Below, piece by piece: positions 10,597 through 20,518 of a stretch of 34,624 nt of DNA; position 1 is the stretch's first letter; each line of letters opens with the position of its first letter. Origin of the DNA: Chara braunii (taxonomy: Eukaryota; Streptophyta; Charophyceae; Charales; Characeae). The DNA is taken from the NCBI GenBank assembly GCA_003427395.1, contig BFEA01000133.1, positions 1,638,801 to 1,673,424 of the forward strand, written 5' to 3'. The position numbers were made by a program, and so were the translations under genes. A model generated the notes under the pieces. The model saw only the letters and a list, made by a program, of their open reading frames with translations, searched no databases and was not told the DNA's origin.

Positions 10597-10790
10597 GGTC
10601 CTTCCTTCCGGGGGACATCCGTCAAAATTGGAACGATGCAGAGGTGGGCATAATCGAAAGAAGGGTCCTTCGGGTGGACATCCGTCAAAATTGGAACGAT
10701 GCAAAGGTGGGCAGAATCGAAAGAAAGGTCCTTCGGGGTGGACATCCGTCAAAATTGGAACGAATGCAGAGGTGGGCAGAATCGAAAATG
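10597..10790 (+). repeat. Three tandem U6 snRNA-derived units
   Basis: Units begin at about 10597, 10664 and 10727 (periods 67 and 63 bp). Each carries the U6 5' hairpin region (GGTCCTTCGG-type start, then GGACATCCGTCAAAATTGG) followed by AACGATGCAGAGG-like sequence, where U6 has its ACAGAGA box. Each then jumps to GGGCAGAATCGAAA-like sequence resembling the U6 3' end (AATCGAGAAATGG); the third unit reads AATCGAAAATGG. The central U6 segment with the AGC triad and internal stem-loop is absent and the ACAGAGA box is altered, so these cannot act as U6 in splicing. They look like an internally deleted U6 copy amplified in tandem. Confidence 0.75.
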
Positions 10791-11310
10791 GCACAAATGG
10801 GCACCGGGCGACGAGCGAATCTCAGCGAACGGTGTTGTCGTCGTGAGGAGAACATGAAGGAATTATGATGAAGGAATGTGGTCCCCACCTTCCATCCTTC
10901 AATGCAATGCTGAGTCTGTGCGTCGATGATCGGCTGCTGCGGGGACATAGGAAACGTTTGGAACGGTTGCTGGTTGGCTGTCCTGATGGAGTTTTGTGAT
11001 TCAGGCTCGTCGGTCAATTCATAATGGATCCCGAATGGGAGACATCGTAAGGTGTTGGCGACGAGTGGGGGAGGGAGGGAGGGAGGGAGGGAGGTGGTTC
11101 GGCGAGGAGGAGCTTGTAGCGCCCGGGGTCGGCTCGTTCTTTACTGTCCGTGATCGAAGAGGAGGATCGTTGTTGAAGACTCAAAGGTAGGCGGGGAGTT
11201 GTTTGGCAGAGCGGGCGGATTGTTGGGGGCGGCAGGAAGGAAAAAGGGGGGGTAGGATTAGAGGAATCCTTATTGATTGATTGATTGATTGATATGTGAT
11301 TTACTGGTCA
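10791..11310. other. Intergenic, no gene seen
   Basis: This is G-rich sequence with GGGA runs at about 11068-11092 and a short GATT run near 11275-11293. No domain-bearing frame is present. Confidence 0.4.
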
Positions 11311-11501
11311 AAATTTTTGTCCGTCTGGCTTAATATTATATCATCCTGAACGCGATTCCTATGTGCTCGTCAGTTTTTCTTTTGGACGTTTGCATTGTAT
11401 TATATNAAATTTTTGTCCGTCTGGCTTAATATTATATCATCCTGAACGCGATTCCTATGTGCTCGTCAGTTTTTCTTTTGGACGTTTGCATTGTATTATA
11501 T
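11311..11501. repeat. Perfect 95 bp direct duplication across an N
   Basis: Bases 11311-11405 and 11407-11501 appear identical and are separated by the single N at 11406. An exact repeat whose two copies meet at one N is what an unmerged contig overlap looks like, so this is probably an assembly artefact. Confidence 0.9.
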
Positions 11502-11586
11502 ACTACTGGTCTACGGAGCGGATGCTCGTTCTCGCTCGTCCTATACGCCATCGGATTCCAGTCTGTGTTGCGTTTTGGAGGTGCTC

Positions 11587-11589
<3 letters not shown>

Positions 11590-11678
<89 letters not shown>
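11590..11678. repeat. (CT)n microsatellite
   Basis: About 89 bases of uninterrupted CT repeats. Open frames through it are Ser-Leu runs and are not genes. Confidence 0.95.
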
Positions 11679-11683
<5 letters not shown>

Positions 11684-11930
11684 CGAATCTGTGTTCGCGG
11701 CGTCTTCTGCGATCTTCCATAATTGTGCTGTTATATATTTCCTCTCCTCAATTCGAAAGAATGTCGATCTCTACGACTTGACACGACCGCATTGTTTTGC
11801 GACGAAGCAGAGGTCGTGATGCTGCCGCCAATCTTTGGCTGAGTGACAACGCCATCTCTGCAAAGCTCTGGCCGCAGCGCTTGTAACTGCCTGCAGTCCT
11901 TGTGCTATTGATGTGTACGATAATGTGCTG

Positions 11931-11933
<3 letters not shown>

Positions 11934-11999
<66 letters not shown>
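11934..11999. repeat. (CA)n microsatellite
   Basis: About 65 bases of CA repeats, followed directly by GAGTTGG. Confidence 0.95.
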
Positions 12000-12002
<3 letters not shown>

Positions 12003-12265
12003 TGGAAATCTAGATTTTTTTTTTCTCTTGAATAGGACGTAAATGCATGTAATCGAGAGGTGTATTACAGTTCGACTCACAAAGAGGAGGAGAACGGGAG
12101 GGCGGACTTGTGCTGTAAATCTCCTGTCTATTATTAACCCGATATGCGTACCAAACTCTCGTCCCCCATTCTTTTTTTCGAAAACATTTAGATTGTTTAG
12201 ATTGAATTTTTTAGGTCCACTGGAATGATTCGCAACCGGTTCGCTGGTCATCGGCGAAACCTCAA

Positions 12266-12358
12266 TGGCAATTTCATTGACTGATGAGACTAAGTGATTA
12301 TGGCAACTGTCATTGACTGATGAGACTTAGTATAGTACATTCCAGTGGAATGTACTAT
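12266..12358. repeat. 36 bp direct repeat next to a 27 bp palindrome
   Basis: TCATTGACTGATGAGAC occurs at 12274-12290 and 12310-12326, in units that both start ATGGCAA. Immediately after comes a perfect 13+1+13 palindrome at 12332-12358 (ATAGTACATTCCA, G, then its complement). The palindrome could form a cruciform or RNA hairpin; its function is unknown. Confidence 0.8.
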
Positions 12359-12497
12359 GTGATTGGTCATAGACTGCGATTACGTTGCGATTACGTTCAA
12401 AAGGATGATGGGTGGTCCCACGACGGTCTGCCTGCCTGCCTGCTTGGGCGTCCTTGGGCGTACTCGAACGCGATTCTTCTGGGTTGAAAATCTTTCC

Positions 12498-12577
12498 ACA
12501 CGTTTAGACAAAAGACATCCTGTATGACACGTTTAGACAAAAGACATCCTGTATGACACGTTTAAGACTAAAGACGT
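12498..12577. repeat. 29 bp tandem repeat, 2.7 copies
   Basis: Units at 12498, 12527 and 12556 start ACACGTTTAGAC and contain AAAGACATCCTG. The first two look identical; the third is partial and diverged. Confidence 0.9.
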
Positions 12578-13954
12578 ACTAGTATTATGTGATGGATGTG
12601 AGGCGTTCTTTTTTTTGCGTTTTCGTCTAGACCGTTCGTTCAGTAGCATTCTGTTGGTCGATCTGAGCTTGCTCTCGTGTGCGTTATCGTTATCTCCGCG
12701 TCATGACCGTAAAATGTGGCGTCGTCCAACCGTTGGATCGTCGCACACCACGGTGGTGCCCACGTGTACAGGAAAAGGACGCATTGATGTAAAGCACTAT
12801 AGCAGTTCTCCTCTTCTTCGTCTGTGCAAGTAGATGTTAAGATTTAAGTGTTAAGTAATTTCCCCGTTGTGTACTCCTACCTGACGGTGTCTTCCGGTGT
12901 CTGCAGTTTCCCTTTCTCACTGCAGTCTCTCTCTCTNTCTCTCATACTGCACAGTTCCTCTCTCTCACACTGCACAGTCCCTCTTTCTCTCTCTCTCTTC
13001 CGTGTCCATTTCATTTCTGCTTCGCAAAAGGTCCTGCATTACACTGTTAACTGTAAATTGTGTGAATTGCCCCATTGTATACTCTTGAGATTGTGTGAAT
13101 TCCCCCGTTCTATACTGCTATCCGACAGGGTTTACCTCTCTTCTGCGTTCTATACCCCCCGCCCCCTCCCCTAAATTGTGTGAAATCCCCCGTTCTATAC
13201 TGGTATCTGACAGGGGTTACCTGTCTTCTTCTGCGTTCATTTCTGCTTCGCAGGCTCTGGTGTGCATGGCACTGATGACTTTTGTGTTGAATGAATGCTT
13301 CGTTAGAACGTGTGTGCTATATGAGTCTCGCCTTTCGCTGTGTTGACTCAGCAACGATGGACGAAATTCGTGATCCATGCGTGGGTCGTCTTTGTAGAGA
13401 CGGACGCTCGGGGGAGGGGGAGGGGCAGGATTTCGCTGTCGGTGGTGAGACTGTTTGCGGCCAGACGCGCTTTGCGTTGTCGTCAACGCTTCAAGGCGCC
13501 CCGCACCGCATCTCACGGGTCCTAATGCCGCTTTGGTAGAGACAGAACACGTGGCTTCTTCTGAAGCCGTCTGCACGCTTGTCCTTTTCCTCCTCTCTCT
13601 CTCTCTCGAAGATGAAGAAGATACGTCTAGCGTGCCCTTTCACCTTATTAAAGGACGGGTGCCATTTGACCTTATTAAAGGACGGGATGGGGGCAAACGT
13701 TGCCGCGAACCGAAGCCTTTTTCGAGAACGAGTGCATGCTGTCCACAACATGCCTTTCTTTCTTATTTGGCCTTCGGATCGCCCTCACAAGTCTTCTGTG
13801 TGATTTGTATTCGAAAGGTGAATGAATGTTTCGCCCCAATAGAAGATAATAGCTGTATTCGATTGTTTGCTTGCTTGCTTGCTTGGACATGTGTACTCTT
13901 CGAGATGCTGTGCCTTTGTGGTGTGCTATCGGGAATGTTCGGCGTGGGTTAAGG

Positions 13955-13993
<39 letters not shown>

Positions 13994-14214
13994 TGATGGA
14001 CTCCTTTGTGTTCTGTTCCTGAGGGAAATGGGTTTGGAAAAGTATGACGCCTACTGGGGTATGGCAGAAGGCAGGAAGACGGATCGCTGGCGGATAATGA
14101 GGAGAGAGGGGAAACACCCTTGGAGCCGTCGGTTTCACCTGTGCATGTTTTTCGGCACAACATGCTTCCTGGACAATTGCACCGCACAAATCGCGGGCGC
14201 GTAGAGAGAGAGAG

Positions 14215-14263
<49 letters not shown>

Positions 14264-14864
14264 GTGTTGAGTGTCGTCGGAAAAGCGACCCACGATGAGT
14301 TTGCTGCGAATGGGTATCATTTGATCATTGGGGTCTGCGATATGCCGTTGTTGGGGGGGTATAATGGAGGAAGGCCTCTCGTAAGAGAGAGAGAGGAGGG
14401 GGTATAATGGGGTTCAAACCCGACAGGGCTGTGTGGGCTGATTGGCTGCCAAACGGGGATTAGTACTCGTCTGTCGAGGAAGGTGGCTGATGGACTTTGG
14501 GCACGAGGGGATGGAGAGGGGAGTCTCTCGGTATTAACGAAAGGGGGGCAAGGTGCCTTCGTTGCCGCGTCAATGGCCATTCAAGGGCCTACAGTAGTGG
14601 TAGCTAGATGTAAATGGGGGGTGGACAGTGGCTCTACGTCGATTGTCCGTGGAATATTTGATTTGCGGCTGACTGTTTGAAGGGGGTAGAGAGAAAAATC
14701 GAGTGGTCATCGAGGGGTCCCAGGGGTCTTGGCAGTCCACTCGTGTACAAACGTGAACGTTGTTGTTGATGACGTCATCATCGTGACCGGTGAATGTCTT
14801 CGTTAACAGTTTGAAACTGCTCCATCTGCTTTCGATTCGGCAGGTGCCATTCTTTACCTCGTAC

Positions 14865-14895
<31 letters not shown>

Positions 14896-15317
14896 GACGA
14901 CGATGGATGATGACGACGACGATGGATGACGAAGATGGATGATGACGACTACAATGATGAGGACGATGGATGATGGATGATGGATGTGGTAATGATGTGA
15001 TGAGGCTTTTCATATGAAATCCAATGCGCGCCGAAACGTTTGGTGGCTATTTGGTGGCTAAATTTCATTCCCTCGGTACAAGAGTTTCGTCGAAGTCAGT
15101 TTCGCTTTCCGAATATTATTATTCTTGAATCATTTCCAGTTTCTTAACCGCCCTTGTTTTTCCGTCCTCAAGCCTCTCCTTTCTCCCTCCCCCTCTCCTC
15201 GTTGCCTGCGCGCCTGCCTGTGAGCTTCGGTCTGTCGGTCGACTCGACTTTCCACCACGTTGTGGGCTTCTGCGTGTGGGCGTGGGCGTGCGTGTGCGTG
15301 TGTGCGTGTGACTGCGC

Positions 15318-15413
<96 letters not shown>

Positions 15414-15900
15414 ATGGGGCTTGCTTTGTTAGGAATTCAACTGACCAGCAGTTGAGATGATTATTATTGTTGAGCTCTAAATGGAAGCATTTTTTTTTTT
15501 TTTTTTTTTAATTAAAAAGGCTAAGTTGAAGCATTTTCAACTTGTTTTGTTCACGAAAGGATCTTTTTTTATTATTTATAAACGTAGTGCCCAAGGCTAT
15601 ACATCATGTAAGGTGGCCAACGTGTATGTATTTTTTATTGTTGTTTTTGTTGAGAAAATCCAGATCTATATTCAACGCTGGGAAACGAGCCCAGCCGACT
15701 CTGAAGGTCTTGTAAGAAAAAGACAGCGATGTGAAAAAAAATAATTCTTCTCGAGAAAAAAAAAAAAAAAGACAGGGATGTTGTGACTTGCGGTTCGGAC
15801 ACTTGTCGGACGAATTTTTTATTTTTTTTAAACAAATCACGGAATTTTGTCGACTAAAAAAAAAACTTTGTCGACTGAGCTCGGGACGTCGGATACATCC
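12578..15900. other. Gene-free, repeat-rich region
   Basis: No recognisable gene. Contents: an N inside a CT run (12937); a degenerate array at about 12850-13255 with recurring TTGTGTGAAWT, CCCCGTTCTATACT and CATTTCTGCTTCGCA; a 27 bp duplication with ACCTTATTAAAGGACGGG (13642 and 13669); GA runs at about 13958-13988 and 14225-14260; a TA run (14871-14895); GAT-like runs at 14896-14995; and a GT/GA compound microsatellite (15320-15410). T-rich and A-rich runs follow at 15489-15508 and 15755-15770. Open frames are short and compositionally driven. Confidence 0.45.
15320..15410. repeat. Compound (GT)n(GA)n microsatellite
   Basis: About 50 bases of GT are followed by about 40 bases of GA, the same GT/GA arrangement as at 5758-5824. 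The CA/GA block at 2755-2844 is a different compound (its reverse complement reads TC then TG). Confidence 0.95.
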
Positions 15901-16066
15901 GGGGCCAAGTCCCACTAGCAGCGTTGAGCTACCTCAACGCCTGAATCTGGACGTGATTGTGGAGATGTGCAGAAATGGTGTTGAGTTTCCTGAACTGCAC
16001 GTCTCCACGAACACGTCCAGATTCAGGCGTTGAGGTAGCTCACCGCTGCTAGTGGGACATGGCCCC
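15901..16066. mobile_element. 166 bp near-perfect hairpin element
   Basis: Terminal inverted repeats of about 55 bp start GGGGCCAAGTCCCACTAGCA and match the inverted right end with only about two mismatches. The pairing resumes inside: GTGGAGATGTGCAG near 15960 pairs with CTGCACGTCTCCAC near 16000, so nearly the whole unit forms one long stem with a loop of roughly 20 bases. The ends (GGGGCCA.GTCCCAC) resemble those of the family-1 MITE at 511 and 1862, but the interior is unrelated. The arms are well preserved, suggesting a recent insertion. Confidence 0.8.
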
Positions 16067-16178
16067 CGGGCAAGGTGTAGGTTTTATTTATTTATTTTTT
16101 TTTTTCAAAATTTGGACCATTTCCCGATTTATATGTGTCCTCCTTGCGCAGGGCGGAACGGAGCACACTAGCACCTTT

Positions 16179-16273
16179 TTCCCCCGAATACAACGTACTG
16201 TCATTATAGCTGTATCTAGACTGAAAGATGTCGCAAATGCAGATATAATGACCGTACGTTGTATTCGGGGGAA
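16179..16273. mobile_element. Hairpin MITE, family 2, copy 1
   Basis: Inverted repeats of about 30 bp start TTCCCCCGAATACAACGTAC and close with the inverted form, leaving about 35 bases of unpaired centre. A second copy with the same terminal sequence and similar length lies at 19579-19684. It has no coding capacity. Confidence 0.8.
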
Positions 16274-17137
16274 TAAGGAGCTAATCTTCTGTGTGTATAG
16301 GATGTCCCGAAGGTCTTTTTGTTTTTTTTTTTGGGTCCCGAAGGTCAGTTGTGTAGTGTTTTCTTTTTTGTTGTTTGTTTGTTTTTGTTTCTGGTCAGAA
16401 ATATGCAGACAAGTCGGCGTGCAGTACGCATCTGGGCTGATTTTTTTTTTTTTGTGTGTGGGGGGCGGCCGCGTGGGAAAGCCGGCCAGCCTGGTAAAAT
16501 ACCGGCAGGAAACCGCCTTAAATAACGGTCATGATATTCTAACGCGTTTTTTTTTTGTTTTTTTTTCCTGTAACGCGTTNTTTTTTTTTTTTTTTTTTTT
16601 TTTTTTTGGAGAAACTTAACATTTCCATTCCATTGAGACCACAGCGGCCGGGGAACACACCCCTACATATCAACTCGGTACAAACCTGTTGAGGCCAATA
16701 CTCAGCTTTAGGCACCTGGAAACGGGGTCCAGTGTCCCTTAAACCACCAGTACTTGGCCCAGCTATGGGCCGCGGAAAAAAACAGAGTAGAAACGTTTCT
16801 AGTTGGATGAATGTGGACACTCCTGTAGTGGTCCGTACGTTTTCTAAAATTGCATAGAGGTAAGGCTACGCCACTTTAGGAAGTACTGGTGGTTTAAAGG
16901 AATCTCCGAAAATAAAAATTCCAAAGCAAATCTATGTCAGTATACTATCCTTGCTGCACAGGAAAACACCGGCATGTTTCTAGAATAGAAACACTACTGG
17001 CAAAGAACGACGAGCTATGAACTGCAAATCTCGAATATGCACAAGGCAATTCATGAAAATTTTACAATTTAATCCTAAAGTTATTTCCAAAGGCGAACTA
17101 AATTCTTAGATGTAATTCAATTCCAAAATTCAGTCCA
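16274..17137. other. T-rich and AT-rich spacer, no gene seen
   Basis: The stretch contains many T-runs, a single N at 16580 beside a long T-run, and a 20 bp inverted repeat pair (16737-16900, listed separately). I see no domain-bearing frame. Confidence 0.4.
16737..16900. repeat. Foldback with ~20 bp inverted repeats
   Basis: CCTTAAACCACCAGTACTT (16737-16755) is inverted at 16881-16900 (AAGTACTGGTGGTTTAAAGG) with one extra base. The 125 bp between the arms shows no further pairing that I can see. It could be a MITE relic. Confidence 0.6.
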
Positions 17138-17156
17138 GTCCCTTCGGGACATCCGT

Positions 17157-17189
<33 letters not shown>

Positions 17190-17229
17190 GCCCCTGCGCA
17201 AGGATGACACGCATAAATCAAGAAATGCA
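17138..17229 (+). pseudogene. U6 snRNA retropseudogene
   Basis: U6 is the catalytic snRNA of the spliceosome. The copy starts exactly at the U6 5' end (GTCCCTTCGGGACATCCG). It keeps AAAATTGGAACGATACAGAG with the ACAGAGA box, then GATTAGCATCGCCCCTGCG with the AGC triad and internal stem-loop, then GATGACACGC and AGAAATG. It lacks the normal 3' end with its T-run. Instead an A-rich tail (AAAATAAAATAAAATAAAA type) runs to about 17249. TCAGTCCA flanks the unit on both sides (17130-17137 and 17250-17257). Precise 5' end, A-rich tail and target-site duplication indicate LINE-type retroposition of a U6 transcript. No upstream TATA or plant upstream sequence element is evident, so it is probably not transcribed. 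Confidence 0.85.
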
Positions 17230-18288
17230 AAAATAAAATAAAATAAAAATCAGTCCAAGTACATATTCAGTTTAATCTTAATCGAAACTGGAACTGCTCG
17301 TATTAATATTGTCTACAGTAAATAAACGATTCAATACAACCAAGGGAGCAGAAAAAAAAGAGGGGGGGGAGAGATGTGTAACCATGCCCACCAATTATAT
17401 GGGAGGAAAAGATACGAGCAAGATTCCCCGGCGACACAGAGTCGAGCGTAGCACGCTTGTGACGTACTAGTTCCGGATCTGCGCCATCTTCCTCACCCCT
17501 TCCTTTTTGTTTTCCCTGCAGCCAGATGTGTACAGTCTGACCCCCCTCCCCTCCCCTCTCTGTCTATGCCCGATTAAAGGTACCTTGCGGAAATCTGTCA
17601 GCTCCTTTCCCTTTTTTTTGTTCTCGAGTGAAAATGCGTGGGAATTTCGCGCGCCTTAATGAGTGCGCTTGGAATTTGGCTCGGCAGTTAGAAATCCCAG
17701 AATTGTCGGAATACCGCGCGACCTTCCGCGCGCGAATGTTCTCGGCCTCGACCTTGAAAACTCTGGGAAATTCTTATACGAATATGGATCGACGGAAGAT
17801 TTTTTCTTTCCCGCGTCTGTTTTGCGCCCGGATATGGTATTTTCAATTTTTGAATTAGCATAGGATTGGGAAAAACTGCAACTGTTTTGGCGCCCATTTC
17901 GCTCTTGCCGACCGGCGCCATGCCAGCAAGCTCCCTCCTCCTTCCTCCCTTGCGTTCCTCTCACCATCCTTCTTCGAGCGCACACTCTTCCTCGCACCCG
18001 CCCCCTGTAACTGTTTTTCCCTCCCTTTCCTCAGCACGCGCCTTTTTTTTCTTTCTCCTTCTTGATCATCTGAATCTTGGACCCGTTTTGTGCTATTCTT
18101 CGCGCTCCTCTTCTTCCCGCTCTAAAATCCGCGCTTGAAAACCCAGTCGATTCTCTCCCCCCACCTCTCCCCACCTAACCAAGGAGAAGCGCCGTGTAAG
18201 TTCTTATAAACGGCTACTTGCAAACTCACCTATGCCCTCCTCTACCTCGCCCTTCACCCTTCTCCTCATCTTTCTCTCTTCTCGCAAC

Positions 18289-18295
18289 TATATAT
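18289..18295 (+). promoter_or_regulatory. LTR TATA box
   Basis: TATATAT sits in the LTR after a pyrimidine-rich stretch. At the matching place in the minus-strand LTR there is TATAAAT (24314-24320). A conserved TATA motif at the same place in two copies supports an LTR promoter. Confidence 0.55.
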
Positions 18296-18522
18296 TCCGC
18301 CGACGCCCTCGCAAAACCCTCTCTCTCAACTCATCGGCCAGCTTCCGGGAAGTAGTGGCTAGGTGATGTGTATGGTGCGAGTCGGAAAGTCCTCACGAGC
18401 CGACTGTAGACTGGCTGGCGGTGCGCTAGATCGCCACGACGGACTGTGGGATCCAGGCAAGCCACGTCAAGACTAAGTTGGCAGGGTGACGATCGCAGTG
18501 GTGGAGGATGACGCGCGACGGC

Positions 18523-18664
18523 CGGGACCGTCGGTGTCGGAGTGCAGACAAGTGATCTGAGTTGAGTGGATGACTGGCCCGGACCGTCGGTGTCGGAGTG
18601 CAGACAAGTGATCTGAGTCGGTGTCGGAGTGCAGACAAGTGATCTGAGTTGAGTGGATGACGTG
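18523..18664. repeat. Minisatellite inside the solo LTR
   Basis: TCGGTGTCGGAGTGCAGACA, followed by AGTGATCTGAG, occurs three times (about 18530, 18585 and 18618), with TTGAGTGGATGAC after the first and third copies. The matching part of the LTR at 20519-25217 falls in or next to the N gap, which may therefore hide a repeat of variable length. Confidence 0.8.
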
Positions 18665-19578
18665 AGCTTTCTTTTCCTTTTTCCGCACCTTCTGTTTCTC
18701 CTGACTGGCCTTTCCGATTCGATTGCTATAATTGCATGCACGTGATAAGCGGTTAAATTATTTTCGATTGTGTGCCGTGTGGACTAACGGACTCAACCCA
18801 ATTAGGCGACAGCCTCCCGTATCCCCTCTCCGCCCCTTCCTGTATAACGAGGATAAGACGCGTATCTGTGAGTGGGACATACGAGAAGTCGTCGCAAAGA
18901 TCAGTGGACAATACTATTTCCCTCCTGAAAATCGGTGTTCTGGGTTTGTAGGCGTCGGGTTTGTCATTGTGGATACGTAGTTCCCGCCGTATTCGCTACT
19001 ACTACCCTTTAACGAATTAATCGTCATCCCGTGGTCGGCACTTGCACCCCATTGGCCTAACACCTTGTGTAGTGATTGCCAACGTCTCGATCACTACCAG
19101 TCCAAAGGGTTCCATTACTGAACACGGAACGAGGACAAGCAAAAGGAAAGGGCCACGCGATTGAGACCATCTACGTCGGACTCAGAGTTGTGTAGCGTGC
19201 GGCGTCGGGAACTAGTGCGAAAACGGGATACTAAACACGTGCCCGCTCCCTTCCACTCCAAACGAAGAGCCGTGGCCAGGTGGGAAGTCCGCCAGTACTT
19301 CTTCGATTGAATTCAAAACTTCCCCGCATCGCGAATCCCACGCGTATCGAAACCCGCCAGATCGCTCACTTCATCAGACCAACACGGGGGATTTCAATTC
19401 TGTCTGTATCCCCACACTCAATTTTCCAAAAATCCTTGGCACACCCCATTTTGCTATTTTTCGGGGCCTCCTTTCCGCACCAGTAGCACTTCGAACGGAA
19501 AACAGCGCAGGGCGTAAGGTTGCGCGTCACACACTCCCCACACCACTCGAGGCATGGGTGACCCTGTGAATCACCACT

Positions 19579-19684
19579 ACCTTCTTCCCCCGAATACAAC
19601 GTACGGTCATTATAGCTGTATTTCGGGTATCTTTCAGTCTAAAGACAACTGTAGTGACCGTACGTTGTATTCGGGGAAGAAGGT
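19579..19684. mobile_element. Hairpin MITE, family 2, copy 2
   Basis: The unit starts ACCTTCTTCCCCCGAATACA and ends with the inverted form, GGGGAAGAAGGT. Arms of about 36 bp include ACGTACGGTCATTATA. It shares termini with the element at 16179-16273, while the centre differs. It lies 47 bp beyond the right end of the solo LTR. Confidence 0.8.
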
Positions 19685-20518
19685 TGTGAGTCTCCCACTC
19701 CTGCTGATGGCGCCGCCACCCAAAGGGCTTTAGGGCTTTACAACAATCAAAGTTTCGATGATCTACAACACATCAAACTAGCAGAACAAAAAAACATTAG
19801 GGTTACCCTCTCAACCTCATTATCCAAAGCACTGTAAAGAGCCTTTGTTGCCTAGACAGGTATCCCACCGCGCACCCAATGGATACAACTTTAGTTTGCT
19901 CTTCACTGGGTCTCACAAATCATCCTAACCCTGTGGGTATCACCCCAAACCACTACAAACATGGCCCACTGCTTAAGAACCTACTAAAGCGAGACCAAAA
20001 GGGAAAAGGACAAACAACATAATATGACATAAGCGTGAGGATGAACGACAACCAACAGAGAGCCCGACTGCGTTCCATTCAGCATAGCAGACACGATTCC
20101 CAATTCAAGCATATCCAAAACCGACAACCTAGCAAGTACTGCAAGCCAAGCAAGAGGATATGTAGAGTCTAAAAGCAACCTGATATATAACCCTACTAAA
20201 TTACCGGAGCTAACCTAAACTACACCCACATGCGAACAGGATGTGCCAAAGAAGACTAGCTAATCTTCTAAATTAAAACATATCTGTATAGCGGACGACG
20301 CCATTCCTGCTAGTACCAAGGCGGAGGAAAAACAGGACAAAAAATTAATGAACATCAGACTGCATTGTAACGTAGGTAGGTCCAACGAGACTTGCTGTAG
20401 TCCTTGGACATGCCGGAGCAGCCGCACACTCTCCCACTGCGTCCAGTTGCGCCGCTCCATCTTCCATGCTTTTCCAAGTAAACGAGGCAGTCGGGATGGC
20501 GTGTCATGAAGTACAGCG
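19685..20518. other. Spacer between two inverted LTRs
   Basis: No gene is recognised. The spacer contains AT-rich unique-looking sequence. It separates the + strand solo LTR from the minus-strand LTR, so the two LTRs form a large inverted repeat around it. Confidence 0.45.

Larger units (their letters stand above)
17458..19531 (+). repeat. Solo LTR, + orientation (copy C)
   Basis: This 2074 bp unit starts TGTGACGTACTAG and ends GCGCGTCACA, so its termini are inverted TGTGACG/CGTCACA, the usual TG...CA LTR form. It aligns along its length with the reverse complement of the minus-strand LTRs at 20519-25217 and 33235-34624. Shared landmarks include CGATTAAAGGTACCTTGCG, CTTCCGGGAAGTAGTGGCT, TGTGGACTAACGG and GAAAATCGGTGTTCTGGG. 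No primer binding site follows and no internal retroelement sequence adjoins either end, so this looks like a solo LTR. A clean 5 bp target duplication is not visible (ACGCT on the left, CACTC on the right). Frames inside it are not genes. Confidence 0.85.

Noticed and set aside
11363-11819. Ser-Leu-rich open frames through the CT microsatellite
   Set aside because: They are purely the translation of the dinucleotide repeat plus the N-joined duplication.
12274-12326. CTGATGAG motifs suggesting a hammerhead ribozyme
   Set aside because: The core needs a short stem followed by CGAAA after CTGATGAG; neither copy has it at a workable distance. The nearby CGAAAC lies upstream and does not complete the fold.
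14400-14425. GGGGTTCAAACCCG resembling a tRNA T-arm
   Set aside because: No acceptor stem, anticodon arm or D-arm can be placed around it.
17628-17858. Open frames repeated at 24787-25019 in inverted orientation
   Set aside because: Both lie in the U3-like part of LTR copies; conservation reflects LTR homology, not a shared protein gene.
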